A stretch of 32,919 nucleotides of DNA from NCBI GenBank assembly GCA_903834475.1, contig CAILJH010000133.1:1-32919 (forward strand), read 5' to 3'. Under the pieces are notes generated by a model. That model did not search any database. It worked only from the letters and a program-made list of their open reading frames with translations, and was not told the origin of the DNA. Positions 1 to 9,540 of the stretch are shown here, piece by piece. The DNA comes from an uncultured Prolixibacteraceae bacterium. GTDB lineage: Bacteria > Bacteroidota > Bacteroidia > Bacteroidales > Prolixibacteraceae. The first letter of the stretch is position 1. Every line of letters starts with the position of its first letter. A program made the position numbers and the translations under genes.

Positions 1-240
1 ATTTATGAGAGTTAAGGAGGAATATTCATTCAAAGTTTTTCAGTGATGAAAATATAGTCCTGAAGTTAGCCATAAATAGTATACAATGAATCCTGAAAAA
101 CAAAAAAAACATTTTTACAAGTACAAATGTTAGTGATTAAATTGAATGTGTTCAATATATTTCAACAAATCAATACAATATTTTTTTTGGTAAAATATGA
201 AACAAAACAACATATAATTCTTAACCAAAATCCTTTTATT

Positions 241-1164
241 ATGAAAAAAAACCTTAGGTATTTTTGCCTTTTACTGTTTGCGGGAACAATACTCCTTCAA
301 TCATGTAAAAAGGAAGTAACAAATCTTCCCCAACAAGTGGGAATATTCTACAGTGTGGTCGATAAACAGGCTGCATTTACTGCATTGACAATTCAAGTTG
401 ATCAATGGAACTGGGACTTTGGCGACGGGACCACCAGCATTGAGAAGAATCCGGTTCATGTCTATTCAAACGGTGGTTATTACACGGTTACCCTGACAGG
501 AAAAGATGCCAGTGGAAAGAGCGCAGTTGCCAAATCAGATATCGCAGTTGCATTAACTCCCTATGTTTTGTTGACTGGGGGCGCTACCAATGCCAAAGGT
601 AAAACCTGGAAACTTTCCGGCAAACATTCGCCAAAGGATATCTTTGCGCAGGCTGATGCTGATTTTACCATTGTTGAAGGTCCTCTGCCAAGCGGTGTAT
701 TTGGAACTCTGGGTATGGTCGAAGTGTATGATGACACCTACACTTTTCATTTTGACGGCAAATATGGTCATGATGTAAAAGCTGATGGTGCTGCTTTCGG
801 TGGTATTGTTAACCAAATGATTGCCAACGGTGGTGCAGGAATTGTAAATGCTGCAGGTAAGGATTTCGGTTTGTGTACCGCTAAATATACACCTCAATCC
901 GGAGCAACTTTCACCTATACCGAGAAAGAAGATTTGGCAGTTCCTTCTGTTTACGGACCAGGAGGGGTTTTAACTTACAAAGGAGTAGGTACGCTTGATT
1001 TTTCAGGAACCGAATTTATTGGTTTTATGGATTACCAGCGCAAAGTAATTGTTCAGGAAATTACCGACAATTCCATGAGATTGGTAATGTTTATGGCTGC
1101 TTCGCCCGATTATTTTCCGGCAAACACCCACGCTTTGATTTTAACTTTTGAAGTGGTAAAGTAG
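241..1164 (+). CDS. PKD-domain surface lipoprotein upstream of susC
   Basis: Predicted 307-residue lipoprotein, probably exported to the outer membrane. The signal peptide ends in LLQSC with the acylated Cys at residue 22, followed by KKE. A PKD-type Ig-like domain covers about residues 35-105, with the typical WNWDFGDG core and a NPVHVY strand. The remaining 200 residues match no enzyme family I recognise. I start at 241 rather than at an in-frame ATG at 127, because only the 241 start puts the lysine-rich signal peptide at the N-terminus. The gene lies 55 bases before susC on the same strand, so it may be an accessory glycan-binding or SusE-like lipoprotein of that transporter (inference). 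It has a clear full-length paralogue at 15259-16176: PKD, then GK.W, LGM..VY, AGLT/AGIV and LIFTFEV/LILTFEV blocks in the same order. Binding function is not proven. Confidence 0.85.
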   Translation: MKKNLRYFCLLLFAGTILLQSCKKEVTNLPQQVGIFYSVVDKQAAFTALTIQVDQWNWDFGDGTTSIEKNPVHVYSNGGYYTVTLTGKDASGKSAVAKSDIAVALTPYVLLTGGATNAKGKTWKLSGKHSPKDIFAQADADFTIVEGPLPSGVFGTLGMVEVYDDTYTFHFDGKYGHDVKADGAAFGGIVNQMIANGGAGIVNAAGKDFGLCTAKYTPQSGATFTYTEKEDLAVPSVYGPGGVLTYKGVGTLDFSGTEFIGFMDYQRKVIVQEITDNSMRLVMFMAASPDYFPANTHALILTFEVVK

Positions 1165-1219
1165 TACCAGTATAAAAAATATTCACGATTATTATTTGAA
1201 AACCGAATAATCTATAATT

Positions 1220-4200
1220 ATGAAACATAAATATCTATTTAAAAATATAATCAGGCAAATGGTGCCTGTCTTGTTGGTAACAACATTGCTTTTCGGAACA
1301 TCCGGAATTGGCTCTGCTTCCCCAAATCCAAAAGAGACATCCGTTAATTCGGAAACTCAGCAAACTGTTGTGGTAACCGGAAAAGTAACTTCCAGTGTTG
1401 ACAAAGGAGTTCTGCCTGGTGTGAGTATCCTGATCAAAGGAACTACAAAAGCTACCGTCTCAAATTCTGAAGGAGAATACCGGATTGAAGTTCCCGGAAA
1501 CAATGCGGTTCTGAGTTTCTCGTTCATCGGCTTTAAAACTGAAGAAGTTGCAGTAAATGGACAAAAAGTGATTAACGTTTCCCTGATTGAAACTTCAAAA
1601 GAATTCGATGAAGTGGTGGTTACTGCTTTGGGAATTTCCAGAAAAGAAAAATCACTCGGATTTGCAATCGGGAAAGTTTCCGGCGACGATATGTCAAGGG
1701 TTGTTCAGGAAAATGCTATAAACGCCCTTTCAGGCAAAGTTGCCGGTGTTCAGATTAATTCTACCGGTGGCACAGGTTCTTCTGTCAGCATGGTCATCAG
1801 GGGAGCAACCTCGTTAAGCAACGACAATCAGCCATTGTTTGTGGTCGATGGAGTTCCGATTTCGAATACGTTAAACAACATTTCAGGATTTGGCAGTGAT
1901 AATCGAGTCGATTATGGAAATGCGATTTCTGACATCAATTCAGAAGATATTGAAAGTGTATCTGTACTGAAAGGTGCCAGTGCTGCTGCTTTGTATGGTT
2001 CAAGGGCAGGAAATGGTGTGGTTCTGATCACCACCAAATCCGGAAAGAAGAATAAAGGAGTGAGGATTGATGTCTCATCAAATACAGTTTTTGACCAACC
2101 CTATAAATTCTGGGATATTTCCAAAGGATTTGCAAACGGTGCCTTCCCTTACACTCCGTCAGATCTGCCTGCAGGCTCGACCATGGTAGTAGATCCATCT
2201 GTAATGGCTGGCTCAGGTTATCAGCTCGACAAAGGCTATTTTGCAGTTCAATGGAACAGTCCAAGGGATGCAAATGGAGTACAGGTTCCAACTGAATTGG
2301 TTTCACACCCGAACAATGTGAAAAATTTCGTTCAAACAGGCGTTACAACATCGAACGAAATTGCGGTTTCAAACAATACCGATGTTCTTAATTACCGGAT
2401 CGGATTATCCAATATGAGCAACAACGGAATTGTACCAAATTCAGATTTGTTCCGCAATAACCTTACGACTTCGGCCTCCTTGAAAGTTCGTCCAAACCTG
2501 ACAATCAGTTCAAATATTAATATCAATAAGTCCTGGTCAAATAACCGCCCTTCAAGCAACCGGGGAACAAATCCAATGCAGTGGGCATTTGCGGTACCGC
2601 AAAACACCGACATCCGCGACTTAAAGAGTTACTGGGCTCCGGGTCAGGAAGGAATTGCACAAAACGTTCCATATTATACCTATAACAACCCATACTTCCT
2701 TGCCTATGAAGTGAACAACAGTTACGCAAGAAACAGGATCTATGGAAATTTAAAAGCCGACTGGCAGGTAACTAAAGAACTCAGCGCTTTTGTACGCTAT
2801 TCGGTTGACCAGTTTGACGAAACCCGTGAATCGAAAATCGGTCCCGGATATACTGGCGAGCCAAATAACGGAGCGTATGGTATTTCACAATCAAATAGCT
2901 ATCAGCGAAATTTAGATGCCTTGGCTACTTACGCAAAAGACCTGAATGACTTTAACCTTTCGGTTTCTCTTGGAGGGAATTCACTGTACATTAAGAGTCA
3001 GGGGCTATCGAACTCATCAACAGCCGGACTGATCGTTCCAAACGTCTTTACTGTAAATAACATTAAATCCGGAACACTTTCATACGGAAGCGGCTGGTCA
3101 CAAAAAGCAATTTACAGTGTTTATGCTCTGGCAAATCTGGGTTGGAAGGATATGATTTTCCTTGATCTTACCGCCCGTAACGACTGGTCAAGTACTTTAC
3201 CTGAAGCCAATAATTCCTATTTCTATCCATCAGCCTCGCTGAGTTTTTTGGTTGATAAAATGGTTGATCTTGGAGATCAGGTTTCTTTACTTAAAGTTCG
3301 TGGTGGCTGGGCTAAAGTTGGTAACGACACGGACCCATATCAGTTGGTAAACACCTACGGAAATGCGGGCCAGTGGGGCGGAGCAATTCGGATGGCCAAA
3401 TCCGGAACTCTTTTATCGCCAAACCTTCTGCCTGAAGAAGCAACTTCAAAGGAAATTGGATTGGATTTAGGCCTATTTAAAAACAGGCTAAAATTTGAAG
3501 GAACTTATTATACTGTTGACAACCGCAACCAGATTTTAAGAAATATTCCAATAGCAAGTTCAACAGGTTCAGATGCAATCAACATCAATGCAGGTTTAAT
3601 TGAAAGTTCAGGCATTGAATTGACTTTAGGAGGAACACCAATTAAAACGAAAGACTGGAACTGGGATATCAGTGCAAATTTCACGAAGAACAGAACCATC
3701 GTGAAAGAAATTTCACCGGGAATCGAGGCCATTAAATTCTGGGAAGATGCAAAAGGTGGCGCCTGGTCGTATGTTGGCGATGAAGTTGGAGCCATTTATG
3801 ATGCAAAAATTCTGACTGTTGAGGATAAAAGCTCACCTTACTACGGCTATCCGATTATTAGCCCTGAACCTGATTACGAGTGGCAAACAAAAAAATTCGA
3901 TGAACCCGGCGTTCGGAATAAAATCGGAAATTATAATCCACGTTTTATCTTAGGTTTAAATTCAGCGCTTTCCTATAAATCATTTGCACTTAATTTCACG
4001 CTTGATTGGAGATGCGGCGGACAATTCGTTTCCCAGACCGAACGATATGGCCGTGATGATGGTTTATCAGGATCATGGCTGAAAAGCATGATTAATCCGG
4101 AAGGCAGAACCGGTCAGGAACTTCGCGACTGGTTAGTTGCCAATCAGGACAAATTAATTCTAAACGGATTACATGTCGTAGGCGGACCAACAGCTGAATT

Positions 4201-4666
4201 GGGCGGATTCCGTGAGAATATGAGCGGAACTGCAGTAAACGACGGTGTTTTTGTTCCCGGAGTAGTTGCAGTTACTGATGCCAATGGTAAAGTAACTTAT
4301 AAAGAGAACCTTGGTGGCGAAGGAACTCTGATTCAACCTTACATTATCAGTAATGCCTGGGATCTTACAAAAGCAGCCTTATTCGATGCAGATTTTATAA
4401 AACTGAGAGAAGTTTCTGTTAGCTATAAACTTCCAGTCAGTGCATTAAGCAAATTGGGCGGTATTAAAGGCTTATCAGTATCGGTATACAGCCGTAATAT
4501 CATGATCTGGACCAAAGCCAAAATCGGAATCGATCCTGAACATGCATTTCAGGCTGAAGCATCAACAGAAGGTAAGAGAGGAGTTCAATTCAAACAAGGG
4601 ATTGAAAGATACAATCTTGATCCGTGGGTTATCCCGGTTGGTATAAAATTAGACCTGACTTTTTAG
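1220..4666 (+). CDS. SusC/RagA-family TonB-linked outer-membrane transporter
   Basis: 1148-residue TonB-dependent transporter, of the usual length for SusC. An N-terminal signal peptide (about 1-34) is followed by a carboxypeptidase-regulatory-like domain at about 50-135 (VTGKV, GVSILIKGT, FIGFKTEEV), then the SusC signature FDEVVVTALG, and a plug at about 145-270 containing NALSGKVAGVQI, PLFVVDGVP and LKGASAAALYGSRAGNGVVLITTKSG-like segments. The rest is a long beta-barrel ending in the aromatic-terminated strand KLDLTF. There is no STN domain, so it is not an obvious partner of a FecR-type anti-sigma factor. It sits directly before a SusD gene (21-base gap), which together form the usual outer-membrane bin that captures and imports oligomers larger than porins allow. 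Substrate cannot be read from sequence. Confidence 0.97.
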   Translation: MKHKYLFKNIIRQMVPVLLVTTLLFGTSGIGSASPNPKETSVNSETQQTVVVTGKVTSSVDKGVLPGVSILIKGTTKATVSNSEGEYRIEVPGNNAVLSFSFIGFKTEEVAVNGQKVINVSLIETSKEFDEVVVTALGISRKEKSLGFAIGKVSGDDMSRVVQENAINALSGKVAGVQINSTGGTGSSVSMVIRGATSLSNDNQPLFVVDGVPISNTLNNISGFGSDNRVDYGNAISDINSEDIESVSVLKGASAAALYGSRAGNGVVLITTKSGKKNKGVRIDVSSNTVFDQPYKFWDISKGFANGAFPYTPSDLPAGSTMVVDPSVMAGSGYQLDKGYFAVQWNSPRDANGVQVPTELVSHPNNVKNFVQTGVTTSNEIAVSNNTDVLNYRIGLSNMSNNGIVPNSDLFRNNLTTSASLKVRPNLTISSNININKSWSNNRPSSNRGTNPMQWAFAVPQNTDIRDLKSYWAPGQEGIAQNVPYYTYNNPYFLAYEVNNSYARNRIYGNLKADWQVTKELSAFVRYSVDQFDETRESKIGPGYTGEPNNGAYGISQSNSYQRNLDALATYAKDLNDFNLSVSLGGNSLYIKSQGLSNSSTAGLIVPNVFTVNNIKSGTLSYGSGWSQKAIYSVYALANLGWKDMIFLDLTARNDWSSTLPEANNSYFYPSASLSFLVDKMVDLGDQVSLLKVRGGWAKVGNDTDPYQLVNTYGNAGQWGGAIRMAKSGTLLSPNLLPEEATSKEIGLDLGLFKNRLKFEGTYYTVDNRNQILRNIPIASSTGSDAININAGLIESSGIELTLGGTPIKTKDWNWDISANFTKNRTIVKEISPGIEAIKFWEDAKGGAWSYVGDEVGAIYDAKILTVEDKSSPYYGYPIISPEPDYEWQTKKFDEPGVRNKIGNYNPRFILGLNSALSYKSFALNFTLDWRCGGQFVSQTERYGRDDGLSGSWLKSMINPEGRTGQELRDWLVANQDKLILNGLHVVGGPTAELGGFRENMSGTAVNDGVFVPGVVAVTDANGKVTYKENLGGEGTLIQPYIISNAWDLTKAALFDADFIKLREVSVSYKLPVSALSKLGGIKGLSVSVYSRNIMIWTKAKIGIDPEHAFQAEASTEGKRGVQFKQGIERYNLDPWVIPVGIKLDLTF

Positions 4667-4687
4667 AAACTTTTAAAATTTGATACT

Positions 4688-6346
4688 ATGTACACTATAA
4701 AAAATAAAATTTCAGCAGTTTTAATTCTGTTGGTGGTTTTAATGTCTTCCTGTAAGAATCTGGCAGAAATAAACATTAACCCCAATGGCGTTGACCCGGC
4801 CAATGCATCTCCAAATTTACTGATGGCTACGGTCATTACATCAACCGGTGGAACAGTTCTTGGATTAGGATACGGTGACATTGCCGGTGTCATGCAACAT
4901 ACCCAGCACGATGGCTGGGCCGGAGGTCATAACCAATACGACTGGAGTGATCAGAGTTGGGCCGGAAACTACGCTACTTTAAGAAATACCCAGGAAATGC
5001 TTAAAAAATCAAAGGCGGCAAAACTTGATTTTCAGACCGGCGTTGCCATGCTTTTTAAAGCCTATAATTTTGGGATGATTGCCGATTTATGGGGAGATGC
5101 TCCATTCAGCCAGGCACTTCGGGGTGAAGAAGGCTCTGCCTTTTTCAAGCCGGCATTTGACTCACAACGGGATATCTATATGGGAGTAATTGCTTTGCTC
5201 GATAGTGCCAACACCCTGTTTTCAAAAGATCAGAGTGAATACAAGGAAATCAGTTCTTCACAGGATATTATCTATGCAGGAAATGTTTCCAAATGGCGCA
5301 AGTTTGCAAACTCTATGGCCCTGAGGTATTATTTGAGAATTTCTGCTAAAGAACCTGCCATTGCCAAAGCAGGAATTGAAAAAATTACCGGGCAACCAGA
5401 CAAATATCCGCTTATTTTGAGTGCTGCCGACGATGCCAATTACAGCTTTATTGGACTAAGCGCGGCTGACTCCTGGCCAACCAACACCAAGTTCAATTCA
5501 GATATTTCCAATTACACCAGGATAAAAATGTGCGCAACTTTGTTGAACAAGTTGAAAACGTACAGTGATCCCCGGATAAGTATCTGGGCTGCGAAAGTGA
5601 AAATCCCATTACAGGTTGATCCTTCAAAAGCCGCTGATTATGATGCAATTATCAATGGCGTACGCATTGTTTCCAAGGAAAAAGCAGATGAATATCAAGC
5701 TAAATTTGGATTGCCACTTGATTTGGATCCGCAATACGTTGGCCTACCACCGGCATGGTCAACATTTGAGTTCTTTTATAATTTAAGTCCAAATCTAAAT
5801 CAGGGCGACGCAAATCCGCATGCCTCACAATTGAACGATATCTATAAAGATGCTTCCGGACCTTTGCTGAAAGTAAGATTGCTGTCGGCTGCCGAAGTAC
5901 ATTTTAGCCTTGCCGAGATCGCACTTAAGGGATGGAATGCAGGAGGTACTGCTGCTGCTCATTACAATGCTGGAGTACAGGCCTCACTTGAAGCCTGGGG
6001 ATTAGGTGATAATTATGGAACGTATATTACAAACAGTGGTGTTTCCTATAATGGTTCATTGGCTCAGGTTATGGAACAAAAATGGATTGCCAGCTGGACT
6101 GCAGCAGGCGAATCCTGGTTAGATTTCATCCGGACCGGATTACCTGCACTGGTTTCAGGTCCGGTTGCAAAAAGAGCAGTATTGCCTGTTCGGTTTATGT
6201 ATGGAAACAATGAAGTTCTTTATAATCCGGACAACACGAAAGCTGCAATTGACAAGTTGGAATTAAGCAGTTATTCATCAACTGATGGCAAGAATGGAAA
6301 CTGGTCGAAAAACTGGCTTCAGCAGGGAACCGGCAAACCATGGTAA
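4688..6346 (+). CDS. SusD/RagB-family lipoprotein (SusD-like_2 type)
   Basis: 552-residue surface lipoprotein, the lid partner of the preceding SusC. The lipobox is MSSC with Cys22. It resembles the SusD-like_2 subgroup: early INPNG segment, LLMATVI, then helical TPR-like segments (AMLFKAYNFGMIADLWGDAPFSQAL) and the C-terminal WIASWTAAGESWLDFIRTG and NPDN motifs seen across SusD proteins. Start at 4688 follows the susC stop by 21 bases, consistent with co-transcription. A strong hairpin terminator begins 14 bases after its stop codon, so susCD plus the PKD lipoprotein look like one transcription unit, with read-through into downstream genes possible but unproven. Substrate is unknown; the subgroup is not restricted to polysaccharides. 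Confidence 0.95.
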   Translation: MYTIKNKISAVLILLVVLMSSCKNLAEININPNGVDPANASPNLLMATVITSTGGTVLGLGYGDIAGVMQHTQHDGWAGGHNQYDWSDQSWAGNYATLRNTQEMLKKSKAAKLDFQTGVAMLFKAYNFGMIADLWGDAPFSQALRGEEGSAFFKPAFDSQRDIYMGVIALLDSANTLFSKDQSEYKEISSSQDIIYAGNVSKWRKFANSMALRYYLRISAKEPAIAKAGIEKITGQPDKYPLILSAADDANYSFIGLSAADSWPTNTKFNSDISNYTRIKMCATLLNKLKTYSDPRISIWAAKVKIPLQVDPSKAADYDAIINGVRIVSKEKADEYQAKFGLPLDLDPQYVGLPPAWSTFEFFYNLSPNLNQGDANPHASQLNDIYKDASGPLLKVRLLSAAEVHFSLAEIALKGWNAGGTAAAHYNAGVQASLEAWGLGDNYGTYITNSGVSYNGSLAQVMEQKWIASWTAAGESWLDFIRTGLPALVSGPVAKRAVLPVRFMYGNNEVLYNPDNTKAAIDKLELSSYSSTDGKNGNWSKNWLQQGTGKPW

Positions 6347-6360
6347 AAAATTAACCATCG

Positions 6361-6410
6361 TACAATTGAGCAGGGGTATTTTAAATATCACCTGCTTAAT
6401 TGTATATTTT
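6361..6410 (+). terminator. Rho-independent terminator after susD
   Basis: A 14-bp stem (tacaattgagcagg against cctgcttaattgta, with one G.U pair) closes a 16-nt AU-rich loop and is followed directly by tatttt. It ends the susCD unit. It also lies across an alternative in-frame upstream ATG (6400) of the next gene, which argues for that gene starting at 6439. Confidence 0.85.
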
Positions 6411-6438
6411 AGTTTACATATCAAATAATCAATTGAAA

Positions 6439-7791
6439 ATGAGAAAATTATTAGTTGGAGTTATCGTTCTTTTTTATTCTGTCACGATTGTACTGGCAGG
6501 CAAACCGGTTACTCCTGAAACTGCATTGCAGGCTTACCTTCACAACTCTGACAAATCCTTTAAGTGGGAACTTCAGGAAACACATCAGGCGGAAGGGATT
6601 ACCCTATACCGGGTTTTATTTACTTCACAGCAATGGCGGGGTATAACCTGGAAACATGAAATGATGATCATGGTTCCCAACGAGTTAAAATATAACAATG
6701 CGTTGTTGTTCATTACGGGCGGCCATGTTAAAGACGGAATGCCAAGTACACATCAATGGGATGAAGATTTGGTAACTTCATTGAGTAAGGTAGCAAAGAC
6801 CGATAAAACTATTGTCTCCCTTCTTTGGCAGGTTCCAAATCAACCCTTGTACGACGATTTGACGGAAGACGCGCTGATTTCCTATACGCTGCATAATTAC
6901 CTGCAGGATCACGATTTCACATGGCCTTTATTGTTTGCCATGACTAAAAGTGCAGTCAGGGCAATGGATGTGGTTCAGGAATTCAGTAAAAAGGATTTGA
7001 AGAAAAAAGTGAACCATTTTATTGTGTCTGGTGCTTCCAAACGTGGCTGGACCACGTGGCTGACCGGTGCAAATGACAAACGCGTAATTGCAATTGGCCC
7101 TATGGTTATTGATGTGCTGAATATGCCTGTTAATATAGATTACCAGGTAAAGGTATGGGGCGATTACAGCATCGAGATTCAGGATTACGTCAAATTGGGC
7201 ATTGCCCAGCAATTCGGTACGCCTGGTGGAAGTGATTTGGTTAAAATGGTTGATCCATACTCCTATCGTAAAACTTTAACCATGCCAAAAATGATTTTCA
7301 TGGGAACCAATGATCCATACTGGCCGGCAGATGCAGTAAAAAATTACATCGACAGTATTCCGGGAGACAATCATATCTGCTACACACCGAATGCAGCGCA
7401 TGATCTGGGAGATAAGAAAAAGGCATGGGCGACCTTAACCGCCTTTATCGGATCGACTGAAACCGGTGGAAAATATCCAATCTGTAACTATACCATTTCT
7501 CAGGATAAAAAAACGATCACTTTAAAAATCAAATCAACGCCGGAAATATTAGTCGATGCAATTATCTGGAGTGCTGATTCAAAAGATCAGGATTTCAGGG
7601 ATGAAAAATGGACTGACAAAAGTTTGAATGCAGCTAAGCAGGCAGAAATTACGGTTCAGGTAAAAATACCGGAATCCGGATTCAAAGCTTTCTATGTCGA
7701 TTTGAAATACAAAGCTCCGTTTGGAGATGATTACACGCAGAGTACACGGATGTTTGTGACCGATGACAAAAATCTGCTGCTAAGAAAATAA
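6439..7791 (+). CDS. PhoPQ-activated pathogenicity-related family alpha/beta hydrolase
   Basis: Predicted secreted 450-residue protein of the PhoPQ_related family (PF10142), named after a Salmonella-regulated gene but common in Bacteroidota and Planctomycetes. The signal peptide spans about 1-20 (ends VLAG). Alpha/beta-hydrolase residues are visible: nucleophile elbow GASKRGW with Ser200, an acid candidate Asp292 in MGTNDPYW, and His321 in AAHDLGD. A C-terminal beta-rich region of about 100 residues follows. The biochemical substrate of the family is not established as far as I know; ester hydrolysis is a fold-based inference. Start 6439 is chosen because an upstream in-frame ATG at 6400 lies inside the terminator hairpin. 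A second terminator follows at 7816-7848, so the gene may be its own transcription unit between susCD and the ADP-ribosylglycohydrolase operon. Confidence 0.88.
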   Translation: MRKLLVGVIVLFYSVTIVLAGKPVTPETALQAYLHNSDKSFKWELQETHQAEGITLYRVLFTSQQWRGITWKHEMMIMVPNELKYNNALLFITGGHVKDGMPSTHQWDEDLVTSLSKVAKTDKTIVSLLWQVPNQPLYDDLTEDALISYTLHNYLQDHDFTWPLLFAMTKSAVRAMDVVQEFSKKDLKKKVNHFIVSGASKRGWTTWLTGANDKRVIAIGPMVIDVLNMPVNIDYQVKVWGDYSIEIQDYVKLGIAQQFGTPGGSDLVKMVDPYSYRKTLTMPKMIFMGTNDPYWPADAVKNYIDSIPGDNHICYTPNAAHDLGDKKKAWATLTAFIGSTETGGKYPICNYTISQDKKTITLKIKSTPEILVDAIIWSADSKDQDFRDEKWTDKSLNAAKQAEITVQVKIPESGFKAFYVDLKYKAPFGDDYTQSTRMFVTDDKNLLLRK

Positions 7792-7815
7792 TTACAATAC
7801 TCCATCAATCTAAAG

Positions 7816-7848
7816 CAGCCATCGTTTATTTGATGGCTGACTTTTTTT
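7816..7848 (+). terminator. Rho-independent terminator after the PhoPQ-related gene
   Basis: Perfect 8-bp stem cagccatc/gatggctg with an 8-nt loop, followed by ac and a run of seven T. The last T directly precedes an in-frame ATG (7849), so that ATG is unlikely to be used and the next gene more likely starts at 7894. Confidence 0.85.
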
Positions 7849-7893
7849 ATGGAGTTGAAAGTACCAAATAAAAGTTCCCCATACTTTGCAGCA

Positions 7894-9504
7894 ATGAAAA
7901 CCATCTTATTTCCAATACTGATATTACTTGTTTCTCTGGCTATTACCTCATGCCAACCGAAAAAGGATTCTGAGCAACGAACCATCCCGATTGATGTTTT
8001 AAAAGATAAAATCGCCGGAGGCTGGGCCGGCAAAATGATTGGAGTAAGTTATGGCGGTCCTACAGAGTTTGTTGCACACGGATTTACCCTGGAAGATTCG
8101 ATCAAATGGAAACCTGCTCATATCAATTTTTCGCTCACCGAAGACGACATTTATGTGCAGTTAACCTTCTTGATGACCATGGATCAATTCGGAATTGATG
8201 CACCGGCTAAAAAATTTCAGGAACTGTTCGCCAAATCAGGTTATAAATTGTGGCATGCCAATGTGCAGGCACGAAAAAACTACTACGACAGCATTTTCCC
8301 TCCACAGTCAGGGAATCCGGAATTTAATTCCCATGCTGATGATATTGACTTTCAGATTGAAGCAGATTATATCGGGTTGATTTGTCCCGGAATGCCCCGG
8401 ACGGCCAATCAAATTGCCAACAAAATCGGTCACATTATGAATTACGGCGACGGCGTTTACGGGGGCGTTTTTGTTGCTGCGCTAAGTTCAGAAGCCTATT
8501 TTGAAAACGACATGTTGAAAATTGTTGAAAATGCCCTTCGGTCAATCCCTGCCGAAAGTGATTATTCAAAAATCGTCAAAGACGTCATTCTTCTTCACAA
8601 ACAATATCCAACCGACTGGCGGGCTGCCTGGAAAGAATTAGAAGCCAAATGGGCCAGTACGGATATGTGTGGTGCGGGATCAAGCTATAACATAGATGCA
8701 AAACTCAACGGATCATATATCGTGATGGGCTTGCTTTATGGCGAAGGAGATCCTCAAAAAACAATGGAAATCACTACCCGCTGCGGCCAGGATTCAGATT
8801 GTAATCCATCCAGTGCAATGGCTGTTTTGGGAGTTATGAAAGGACTCAGCGGATTCGCAAAAGAATATCGCGAACATGTTTTGGCAATCAGCGATTCGCT
8901 TTTCATCAATACCAATTACACATTTAATAAGGCTGTCGAAAACACATTGAAGTATGCAAAAGAACTTACGATTAAAAATGGTGGAGAAGCATCTGATACA
9001 GGCCTTAAAATCAAAATACAAATTCCCAATCCCGTTACGCCTGAAGTATCCTTTCCAAAAGTTATTTTCGATCGCCGGGTAAACGTATTCGACAAAGGAG
9101 TATGGGAATTCAAAGGAAATTGGGTAACCCGAATGAAGGAAAAGGATGTTCCAAGAGACCGGGTAAGCGGAAATGCCGGAAATGAAGCTATCTTTACTTT
9201 TGAAGGAACCGGCGTTTCAATTGCAGGAAACTGGGACAGGGATTGTGGCAAAGCTGATATTTATCTTGACGGAGAATTGAAAAGAACCATTGACTGTTAT
9301 TTTCATTACTGCAATCAGTCTCCTGGAAACACAAATATATTTTTAATAACGAATCTTCCGGAAGGAAAACACGCGGTCCGGATCGTTGTAAAAGGTGAAA
9401 AACGCAATGAATCAGAAGGAACGAATATATATCTGTCAGAGGCAGTAGTATTTAAAACCGGGAATAAAATCAATGAAGGCTTCAAGTTTTCGTTTCAAAA
9501 ATAA
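7894..9504 (+). CDS. Exported ADP-ribosylglycohydrolase-fold lipoprotein with C-terminal beta-sandwich
   Basis: 536-residue lipoprotein with lipobox ITSC. Residues about 30-345 match the ADP-ribosylglycohydrolase family (PF03747): GGWAGKMIGVSYGG near the N-terminus, the first metal motif TEDD at 82-85, HADDID at 147-152, GICPGMP-like segment, and GQDSDC with Asp300 and Asp302, equivalent to the family's G-D-T-D metal site. So the dinuclear Mg site looks intact. The last 150 residues form a separate beta-rich module (GNWDRDCGKADIYLDGE..., VRIVVKGEK) resembling carbohydrate-binding or galactose-binding-like sandwiches. Cytosolic members reverse ADP-ribosylation; an envelope lipoprotein in a PUL-like locus more likely cleaves another N- or O-glycoside (inference). 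It starts a run with the ceramidase-like and PHP genes (gaps 36 and 13 bases). Confidence 0.9.
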   Translation: MKTILFPILILLVSLAITSCQPKKDSEQRTIPIDVLKDKIAGGWAGKMIGVSYGGPTEFVAHGFTLEDSIKWKPAHINFSLTEDDIYVQLTFLMTMDQFGIDAPAKKFQELFAKSGYKLWHANVQARKNYYDSIFPPQSGNPEFNSHADDIDFQIEADYIGLICPGMPRTANQIANKIGHIMNYGDGVYGGVFVAALSSEAYFENDMLKIVENALRSIPAESDYSKIVKDVILLHKQYPTDWRAAWKELEAKWASTDMCGAGSSYNIDAKLNGSYIVMGLLYGEGDPQKTMEITTRCGQDSDCNPSSAMAVLGVMKGLSGFAKEYREHVLAISDSLFINTNYTFNKAVENTLKYAKELTIKNGGEASDTGLKIKIQIPNPVTPEVSFPKVIFDRRVNVFDKGVWEFKGNWVTRMKEKDVPRDRVSGNAGNEAIFTFEGTGVSIAGNWDRDCGKADIYLDGELKRTIDCYFHYCNQSPGNTNIFLITNLPEGKHAVRIVVKGEKRNESEGTNIYLSEAVVFKTGNKINEGFKFSFQK

Positions 9505-9540
9505 GTTCAGTTTAACGACCTAAATATACAAACAGACGAA

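Noticed and set aside
553..897. Open frame on the strand opposite the first lipoprotein, and similar antisense frames throughout
   Set aside because: They lie wholly inside well-supported genes, lack recognisable domains and have no start signals; they are by-products of codon use.
1187..1212. AU-only-rich 7-bp hairpin (gattatt/aataatc) just before the susC start
   Set aside because: Weak stem in an AT-rich leader without a T-tract; not enough to call a terminator or a translational switch.
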